Positions 58,577 to 64,000 of a stretch of DNA of 64,000 nt are shown piece by piece (position 1 is the first letter of the stretch; each line of letters opens with the position of its first letter). Source of the DNA: Halobacillus fulvus (lineage in GTDB: Bacteria; Bacillota; Bacilli; Bacillales; Halobacillaceae). The position numbers and the translations under genes are program-made. The stretch lies in NCBI GenBank assembly GCA_004078665.1, contig SCFO01000003.1, forward strand, positions 124,001 through 188,000, read 5' to 3'. The notes beneath the pieces are model-generated. The model saw only the letters and a list, made by a program, of their open reading frames with translations, was not told the origin of the DNA and searched no databases.

Positions 58577-58796
58577 AAAAACCTCGTCTCCACAAAGAGA
58601 CGAGGTTGAACTCGCGGTACCACTCTATTAGTTATACAGCCACTTGGAATTGATAACGGGGATGACCCCGGCCTCACCTACTTCATTTGTTCAGAAAGGC
58701 TTCTTAAAAGTCCGGTTCACGCTTCGGTCATCTATCAGGCTTCCACCATTCCCTGACTCGCTGCAGTTTCCTTGCGCTACTCTCTTTTTCCATGAA
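58577..58796 (-). promoter_or_regulatory. T-box leader of argS
   Basis: On the minus strand the leader reads GAGAGTAGCGCAAGG at stem I, then GAATGGTGGAAGCCTG, the specifier region CCGAAG-CGT-GAACC, and the T-box itself as AGAGTGGTACCGCGAG (58611-58626). The terminator AACCTCGTCTC/GAGACGAGGTT with T run closes it (58580-58607). The codon in the specifier place is CGU (complement of 58719-58721), which fits arginine. The T-box sequence TGGTACCGCG differs by one base from the usual TGGNACCGCG only where variation is normal. Confidence 0.93.
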
Positions 58797-58878
58797 TTTG
58801 AATATTTGAAAAGAGTATAGCGGAAATCTGGATGGTTTGCAATAGTTCTTCACAAGATAAATGAAAGAGGTGATGAAA

Positions 58879-59478
58879 ATGGATTGGATATGGAAAGCGG
58901 TTCTGATCATTTTGATTGGTACCTTAATTTTAAGAATAGCCGGAAGAAAATCGATTTCTCAAATGACGTTATCGCAAACAGTCATCATGATTGCCATCGG
59001 TTCCTTATTGATTCAGCCCGTGGCAGGGAAAAATATATGGGTGACGTTTGGCGTCGGAGGAGTGCTTGTACTCACATTGATCGTGATGGAATTTGCGCAG
59101 GTCAAGTTTGATTTCGCGGAACGGTTTTTGACGGGGAGGGCGATTCCGATTATTGTAAATGGCCAGCTCCAGGAGGACAATTTAAAGAAGTTGCGCTTTA
59201 CTGTCGACCAATTGGAAATGAAGCTTAGGCAGCAAAACGTTCATAGTATTCCAGACGTTGAGTCTGCGACGTTAGAACCGAACGGTCAAATCGGTTATGA
59301 ATTGAAACCCGCTAAACAGAAAGCTACAAAGCAGGATATTGAAAATTTAAGGGCAGATATCGAAAGTTTGATCAAGGGCCTGGCTTCGAATCAACCTCCA
59401 ACACAAGCTGGCGGCGATATTTTTCAGGAGGTGCAAGATCGTCATCACAAGCAAGCGCCACCTGATCGTTTACAATAA
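58879..59478 (+). CDS. DUF421 (YetF/YcaP-type) membrane protein
   Basis: A 199-residue protein with three N-terminal helices (VLIILIGTLILRIAG, QTVIMIAIGSLLI, VLVLTLIVMEFAQ). A cytoplasmic beta-rich domain follows, with GRAIPIIVNGQLQEDNLKKLRFTVDQLEMKLRQQNV, the DUF421 signature. The end is a helical, charged tail. The role is unknown; in B. subtilis relatives are spore- or stress-linked. ATG 58879 is chosen because AGAGG lies 8 bases upstream; two nearer in-frame ATGs fall within that site. Confidence 0.87.
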   Translation: MDWIWKAVLIILIGTLILRIAGRKSISQMTLSQTVIMIAIGSLLIQPVAGKNIWVTFGVGGVLVLTLIVMEFAQVKFDFAERFLTGRAIPIIVNGQLQEDNLKKLRFTVDQLEMKLRQQNVHSIPDVESATLEPNGQIGYELKPAKQKATKQDIENLRADIESLIKGLASNQPPTQAGGDIFQEVQDRHHKQAPPDRLQ

Positions 59479-59535
59479 GCAGAAAAAAAGTATTTTATTT
59501 TAATACTTGGTACAATAAGGGCAGAGGTGAGCAAC

Positions 59536-59865
59536 ATGCAAAAATTAGATTCGATTGAAGGAATTCAATCGTTTACCAACGAAGAAACACTGTCTTTAGT
59601 TTATATATCACAGCCGAACTGTTCGGTATGCCACGCCTTACTTCCACAGGTGGAAGAGCTGCTTGAGGATTATCCGAAAATCTCTTCTGCTCATGTGGAT
59701 GCTCATAAAGTACCTGAAGTGGCAGGAGAATATTCGGTCATGACAGTACCGGCTATCCTAGTTTTTTCGGAAGGTAAAGAGATGCTCCGGAAAGCTCGGT
59801 TTGTTCCGATGGGGGAATTGAATCAGCAACTGGCGAAATTGAATCACTTTATCCATGAAGGATAA
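59536..59865 (+). CDS. Thioredoxin-like protein
   Basis: A 109-residue thioredoxin fold with the redox pair Cys29/Cys32 in PNCSVCHALL, the cis-proline region MTVPAILVFSEGKE, and the helix LPQVEELLEDYP. It lacks the WCGPC of housekeeping thioredoxin, so it is probably a specialised thiol oxidoreductase like B. subtilis YtpP. ATG 59536 has GAGGTG upstream; a GTG three codons earlier falls within that site. A strong terminator follows. Confidence 0.88.
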   Translation: MQKLDSIEGIQSFTNEETLSLVYISQPNCSVCHALLPQVEELLEDYPKISSAHVDAHKVPEVAGEYSVMTVPAILVFSEGKEMLRKARFVPMGELNQQLAKLNHFIHEG

Positions 59866-59901
59866 AAAGATCCTGCTGCAATATTGCGGCAGGATCTTTT
59901 T
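59864..59901 (+). terminator. Rho-independent terminator
   Basis: A perfect 13-bp stem (AAAAAGATCCTGC with GCAGGATCTTTTT) begins at the stop codon of the thioredoxin-like gene. Confidence 0.92.
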
Positions 59902-60087
59902 ATGTTTAAAATCATCTGAAAATTCCTTCAATTCCCTTTTGTCGGGCTTTTCCTGAAAATTCAACTCGCAAATAGCAGGATAAGACGGTATGAATTGCGA
60001 TGAGAAGCGATGAAATGGAAATAACTCGCCTTGAAACCGTTTACACTCACTAATTGGCTAATATAAGCATGACTTGCCGAAAACCCC

Positions 60088-60115
60088 TTGAATAACTTTT
60101 TGGCAGTGTTATGAT
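60088..60115 (+). promoter_or_regulatory. Candidate promoter of the proline operon
   Basis: TTGAAT (60088-60093), a 16-base spacer and TATGAT (60110-60115) lie about 70 bases before the proC ATG. No T-box precedes the operon, unlike anabolic proBA of B. subtilis, which fits osmotic and not tRNA control. The rest of the 320-base gap is without gene signals. Confidence 0.5.
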
Positions 60116-60185
60116 AAAAAACGTTATCGAAAAGAGCGAACAAAAAAGCGAACAAAATTATATCGAATGGGAGAGATTAACCCAC

Positions 60186-61028
60186 ATGATCAATAAAAAG
60201 ATTGCTTTTCTAGGTGCAGGTTCAATGGCAGAAGCGATGATTTCCGGCATGGTCGAATCCGGAAACATCAATAAACAAAACATCATTGTAACCAATAGAA
60301 GTAATCAAGATCGATTAGATGAAATCAACGATAAATATGGCGTACGCACAATACTGAAAGATGATTTGGACTTCGGTGAAGTCGATCAGTTCATTTTGGC
60401 AATGAAGCCGAAAGATATTGATGCTGTACTTGCAGATTTAAAAGATAAAGTAAGACCGAATCAAGTACTTGTTTCTGTACTTGCGGGAATTTCTACTTCT
60501 TATATGGAAGAGCGTCTGAATGAAGGACAACAAGTGATCCGCGTCATGCCGAACACATCAAGCATGCTGAGAGAATCCGCTACGGCGATTACGCCAGGTC
60601 AATATGCGGATATGGATCAAGTGTTGGTCGCAAAAGAACTACTTCGTTCGATTGGAGAAGTTTTTGTTATCGAAGAAGATAAAATGGACGTTTTCACTGG
60701 CATTGCCGGAAGCGGTCCAGCCTATTTCTACTATTTGATGGAGCACATCGAAGAAACAGGCCGTGAAGAAGGCATGGATGCTGAGACGTTGAGAGAAATC
60801 GGAGCCCAAACGTTACTTGGAGCAGCGAAAATGATGCTTGAACGCGAAGAAAGCCCGACCGAATTACGCGAAAATGTAACGTCACCTAATGGTACGACAG
60901 CAGCTGGACTTGAAGCGCTGGACCGAAATGGTGGAGGCCAGGCGATCCGTTCTGCCATCGAAGGAGCAGCTAGCCGATCCAAAGAACTTAGCAAAGAACT
61001 TGAAGGACTATTAGTCGGTAGTAAGTAA
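60186..61028 (+). CDS. proC: Pyrroline-5-carboxylate reductase (ProC/ProH type)
   Basis: A 280-residue reductase. The NAD(P) site is IAFLGAGSMAEAMISGMV; the C-terminal signature GSGPAYFYYLMEHIEE and the final-domain VTSPNGTTAAGLEALDR are characteristic. It makes the last step of proline synthesis. First in an operon with glutamate 5-kinase and glutamyl-phosphate reductase, the order known as proHJA in Halobacillus halophilus, where it makes proline as an osmolyte. ATG 60186 is chosen by similarity; the upstream extension of 25 residues is polar and unlike the family. Confidence 0.94.
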   Translation: MINKKIAFLGAGSMAEAMISGMVESGNINKQNIIVTNRSNQDRLDEINDKYGVRTILKDDLDFGEVDQFILAMKPKDIDAVLADLKDKVRPNQVLVSVLAGISTSYMEERLNEGQQVIRVMPNTSSMLRESATAITPGQYADMDQVLVAKELLRSIGEVFVIEEDKMDVFTGIAGSGPAYFYYLMEHIEETGREEGMDAETLREIGAQTLLGAAKMMLEREESPTELRENVTSPNGTTAAGLEALDRNGGGQAIRSAIEGAASRSKELSKELEGLLVGSK

Positions 61029-61073
61029 TCAAAGTACTCGAAACCTTAGCAAATACGCCCACTCAGGAGTGAT

Positions 61074-62204
61074 ATGTTGACTAAAGAGAAAAAACGCGTC
61101 GTTATTAAAATAGGAAGCAGTTCTCTTACAAGCTTACACGGAGAAATCAGTCGCAGAAAACTAGAAAAATTAGTAGATGAAGTAGTCCGCTTGAAAGACG
61201 ACGGCCACGAAGTCCTACTAGTGTCCTCAGGAGCTGTAGCCGCAGGTTACCGTAAACTCGGATGCCTGGAGCGCCCAAGCTCTCTCCCGGAAAAACAAGC
61301 CGCCGCATCCATTGGCCAAGGATTATTGATGGAGTCCTATTCCGATCTCTTCCTATCTCATGGCTATATGGGTTCACAAATCTTAATTACACGCAGTGAC
61401 TTTTCAGATGAAGACCGCTACAACAATGCACGTAATACAATCAACGTATTGCTCGAACGCGGCATCATCCCGATCGTAAATGAAAATGACACGATCACCA
61501 TCGACCGTCTGAAGTTCGGAGATAATGACACATTATCAGCCAAAGTAGCCGGACTTGTCGATGCCGATCAGCTCATCATTCTATCAGATATTGATGGACT
61601 ATATGATGATGATCCAAGAAAAAATGAAAATGCCCAGCTTCTTGAACAAGTCCACGAAATCACCCCAGAAATTGAAGCTGCCGCAGGCGATCCAGGAAGC
61701 GATGTCGGAACTGGCGGAATGAAGTCTAAAATCGACGCTTTCAAAATCGCGATGGCATCCGGAATTTCTTCCTTCTTAGGTAAAGCCGGTAATGATGACA
61801 TCGTGTACGATGCCGTGTACCACGATGCAAAAGGAACGTATTTTGAAACCAATGAAGAAACTGAAAACCTTGATCAGAAGAAGCAGTGGATTGCTTTCAA
61901 CTCCGGTCCGGAAGGCGAAGTGATCATTGATCACCGTGCGAAAGAATCCATTATTGAAATGAAGAAAAGCCTGCTTCCGATGAATGTCCACCATGTAAAC
62001 GGACGCTTCAAAAAAGGAGCCGTTGTCCGTATTCATGATTTGCAGGGAGAAGAAGTCGGCCTCGGTGTCGTCAATTATTCTTCCGAAGAAATGAAAGAAA
62101 TGATCGGACTGACAGAACCTGAACTAGAATCGTATGAAAAAGCTGCTATTGAACGTAAAGATTTTGTTTGTCACCTAGAAGTTTCTGTGCCAGTAGGCGT
62201 TTAA
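61074..62204 (+). CDS. proB: Glutamate 5-kinase (ProB/ProJ type)
   Basis: A 376-residue kinase with an N-terminal amino-acid kinase domain (VVIKIGSSSLTS, LVSSGAVAAGYRKLG, PIVNENDTITIDRLKFGDND, GTGGMKSKI) and a C-terminal PUA domain (GRFKKGAVVRIHDLQGEEVGLGVVNYSS). It phosphorylates glutamate, the first step to proline. In anabolic enzymes proline inhibits through the kinase domain; osmolyte-type enzymes are less sensitive, which the sequence alone cannot show. AGGAG lies just before the ATG. Confidence 0.95.
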   Translation: MLTKEKKRVVIKIGSSSLTSLHGEISRRKLEKLVDEVVRLKDDGHEVLLVSSGAVAAGYRKLGCLERPSSLPEKQAAASIGQGLLMESYSDLFLSHGYMGSQILITRSDFSDEDRYNNARNTINVLLERGIIPIVNENDTITIDRLKFGDNDTLSAKVAGLVDADQLIILSDIDGLYDDDPRKNENAQLLEQVHEITPEIEAAAGDPGSDVGTGGMKSKIDAFKIAMASGISSFLGKAGNDDIVYDAVYHDAKGTYFETNEETENLDQKKQWIAFNSGPEGEVIIDHRAKESIIEMKKSLLPMNVHHVNGRFKKGAVVRIHDLQGEEVGLGVVNYSSEEMKEMIGLTEPELESYEKAAIERKDFVCHLEVSVPVGV

Positions 62205-62224
62205 AATACTCAAGGAGGTCTTTG

Positions 62225-63487
62225 ATGACACTTTTAAACCAAAATGTGAACGTGGAAGAACAAGCGATTGAGGCGAAAAAAGCTTCTAAAAAACTGATGA
62301 TCCTATCTAAAGAGGAAAAGAATGAAGCGCTAGCTCATCTTGCTGATGTACTCGAGCGCGAGTATGAAACCATTTTGGAAGCGAACGAAAAAGATTTGCA
62401 GAACGGACGTGAGCAAGGATTTACAGAGGCATTCATGGATCGCCTCTCCCTATCCAAAGAACGTATTGCAGATTTCGCTCAAGGCTTGCGTGACGTTGCA
62501 AAGCTTGAGGATCCAACAGGACAGGTGCTTTCCGACTGGACACTTGAGAACGGTCTTCAAGTTGAAAAAGTGACCGTGCCTCTTGGTGTCATCGGCATGA
62601 TCTATGAAGCACGTCCTAACGTAACCGTTGATGCTACAGGACTTGCGTTGAAATCAGGAAATGCCATCGTCTTAAAAGGTGGATCCAGTGCCATCAACTC
62701 CAACAAAGCGATTGTTGAAGTGATGCACCGTGGTCTTGAAGAAACAAAAATTCCAAAAGAAGCAGTCCAATTCATCGCTTCAACAGACCGTGCAGCCACG
62801 AATCAATTGTTTACAATGAAAGAGCACGTAGACGTATTGATTCCACGTGGTGGCGGCAAATTGATCCAAGCTGTTGTTGAGAACGCAACGGTACCTGTTC
62901 TTGAAACAGGCGTCGGAAACTGCCACATCTATATTGATCAGGCAGCTGACGTTGAAAAAGCGATCAATATACTCGTCAACGCGAAGACGGACCGTCCAGC
63001 GGTTTGTAACGCAGCCGAAACCCTTGTCGTCCACAAAGACTGGCTTGCAGAAAACAGCGAAGCACTTATTACTGCTCTGAAAGAAAACGACATTCAAGTT
63101 CACGGTGACGAGTATGTGCTTGACGTCATCCCTGGATCCGTCCTCGCTGGAGAGGAAGACTGGGCGAATGAATACTTGAGCACAGATATCGCCGTTAAAG
63201 CAGTCGACAATTTAACAGACGCGATTGCACACATTGAAACTTACGGTACGAAACACTCCGAAGCGATCGTAACAGAAGATCAAGAAGCGGCACAGCAATT
63301 CTTTGCACTTGTTGATGCAGCAGCTCTTTATCACAACGCTTCTACTCGTTTCACTGATGGTGGAGCCCTAGGTTTCGGTGCTGAAATCGGAATCTCCACA
63401 CAGAAGCTGCACGCACGTGGCCCAATGGGACTTCCAGCGCTAACGACTGTGAAGTTCTTAATGAAAGGGAATGGCCAGATCCGATAA
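62225..63487 (+). CDS. proA: Glutamate-5-semialdehyde dehydrogenase (gamma-glutamyl phosphate reductase)
   Basis: A 420-residue reductase of the aldehyde dehydrogenase superfamily, normal length. The catalytic Cys is in DRPAVCNAAETLVVH. The nucleotide part shows VPLGVIGMIYEARPNVTVDATGLALKSGNA, and FGAEIGISTQKLHARGPMGL is near the end. It turns glutamyl-5-phosphate into glutamate semialdehyde. Last gene of the proline operon. AAGGAGG lies 6 bases before ATG 62225; the upstream in-frame extension overlaps proB and is spurious. Confidence 0.95.
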   Translation: MTLLNQNVNVEEQAIEAKKASKKLMILSKEEKNEALAHLADVLEREYETILEANEKDLQNGREQGFTEAFMDRLSLSKERIADFAQGLRDVAKLEDPTGQVLSDWTLENGLQVEKVTVPLGVIGMIYEARPNVTVDATGLALKSGNAIVLKGGSSAINSNKAIVEVMHRGLEETKIPKEAVQFIASTDRAATNQLFTMKEHVDVLIPRGGGKLIQAVVENATVPVLETGVGNCHIYIDQAADVEKAINILVNAKTDRPAVCNAAETLVVHKDWLAENSEALITALKENDIQVHGDEYVLDVIPGSVLAGEEDWANEYLSTDIAVKAVDNLTDAIAHIETYGTKHSEAIVTEDQEAAQQFFALVDAAALYHNASTRFTDGGALGFGAEIGISTQKLHARGPMGLPALTTVKFLMKGNGQIR

Positions 63488-63499
63488 AGGAATGATAAT

Positions 63500-63534
63500 G
63501 AGAGGAACTCTTAGCGGAGTTCCTCTTTTTTTGT
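63500..63534 (+). terminator. Rho-independent terminator of the proline operon
   Basis: AGAGGAACTC (63501-63510) and GAGTTCCTCT (63517-63526) form a perfect 10-bp stem with a 6-base loop, then T7. The 220 bases after it, up to the next gene, show no gene or structure that I can support. Confidence 0.92.
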
Positions 63535-63756
63535 TTGGGAAGGGGATTTTTGCGGTGGTGCAGCTTGTGATCACGCGGAGGAGCTGGAGGAGTTTTTGTG
63601 TGATTCTGTAATTCCTGTGTCGGATTCTTCAATTGCAATGTCGAATACTCAAATACTCAAATACATCCTTTTTTCTCAACAATATACCAGCTCCTTATTG
63701 AATATTTTTCCTTTTCATTATATCATGAGGAAATCTAACGAAAGGAGGCGTTCCGA

Positions 63757-64000
63757 ATGAAGCAGTGGAAAGCGGTTCACACCATTACAGAAAGCTTGAA
63801 AAAAGATCCACTCGTCAAGGCGGTTTATCTCAAAGGATCACTAGGGCGAGGGGAAGAGGACAAGCATTCGGATGTCGACCTCTATGTTCTCGTTGAAGAA
63901 GAGGCTGCTTTTTTAAAGAAACGATATGATCATATTAAAACCTTCGGCGAGCCTATCTTTTACGACGATATTTTTATTATCGCTCCGCAGGTGATCGCCG
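63757..64000 (+). CDS. Nucleotidyltransferase-domain protein (3' end outside window)
   Basis: The frame is open from ATG 63757 to the window edge, giving the first 81 residues. AAGGAGG lies 8 bases upstream. The minimal nucleotidyltransferase motif is clear: KGSLGRGEEDKHSDVDLYVL (G-S-x10-D-x-D). Such domains transfer nucleotides to drugs, proteins or RNA, and in Bacillus some belong to aminoglycoside-adenylyltransferase-like or MNT-type families. The full length and substrate cannot be judged. Confidence 0.85.
   Translation, partial: MKQWKAVHTITESLKKDPLVKAVYLKGSLGRGEEDKHSDVDLYVLVEEEAAFLKKRYDHIKTFGEPIFYDDIFIIAPQVIA

Noticed and set aside
59902-60186. T-box leader before the proline operon
   Set aside because: No TGGNACCGCG block, specifier stem or terminator is present between the thioredoxin terminator and proC.

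Overview
The window looks like a chromosomal segment of a moderately halophilic, spore-forming member of the Bacillaceae, most like Halobacillus and its relatives. The grounds are strong AGGAGG ribosome-binding sites, frequent GTG and TTG starts, a Spo0E-type phosphatase, T-box, SAM-I and TPP leaders, two NhaC-type Na+/H+ antiporters, an acidic secreted glucanase, and a proC-proB-proA operon in the order of the osmoregulated proHJA operon known from Halobacillus halophilus. No rRNA, tRNA, CRISPR array, transposase or prophage module was seen.

Layout. 1-7550 is the end of an exopolysaccharide operon: partial glycosyltransferase, Wzz-type chain-length protein, degenerate BY-kinase-like ATPase, Wzx flippase, Wzy polymerase, a second glycosyltransferase, and a formyltransferase-like/beta-propeller protein. 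7636-12120 carries a cupin, an NhaC antiporter, a GNAT acetyltransferase, and an ECF sigma/anti-sigma pair with a likely autoregulated promoter. 12384-21190 is a beta-glucan (laminarin-type) utilisation locus: sugar ABC importer, LacI regulator, GH1 beta-glucosidase and a large secreted GH16 glucanase. Three identical 12-bp palindromes (GAAACCGGTTTC) mark its control sites. 21.5-28.8 kb holds scattered housekeeping and hypothetical genes, a likely small RNA, RidA, Spo0E-like and CstA proteins. 28812-32603 is a TPP-riboswitch operon for uptake of a thiamine precursor (ThiXYZ plus a thiamine-binding protein) that ends in a TatD-type hydrolase.

32.7-48 kb contains an ATP-grasp ligase, YutJ, a C45 acyltransferase-like protein, FabI, a glutamate dehydrogenase-family enzyme, a methyltransferase, PEP carboxylase, an SMP-30 lactonase under cre-like boxes, a second NhaC antiporter, DinB, and an AIM24 protein behind an ECF-type promoter. 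48.3-55.3 kb has SAM-riboswitch-controlled msrA, a DUF1835-EutH pair, a DMT exporter, YkuK and a secreted endonuclease lipoprotein. 55.3-64 kb has a DHA2 drug exporter, T-box-controlled argS, a DUF421 protein, a thioredoxin, the proline operon and the start of a nucleotidyltransferase gene.

The most unusual signal is a family of about 144-172-bp intergenic elements: three full copies, one variant and one internally deleted copy. Each full-length copy is built from nested inverted repeats around a conserved core. The arms differ between copies but remain self-complementary. Every gap longer than about 100 bp between convergent genes contains at least one. Other points of interest are the degenerate BY-kinase, matching ECF promoters at two loci, an unassigned small RNA, and the TatD enzyme in a thiamine-precursor operon.
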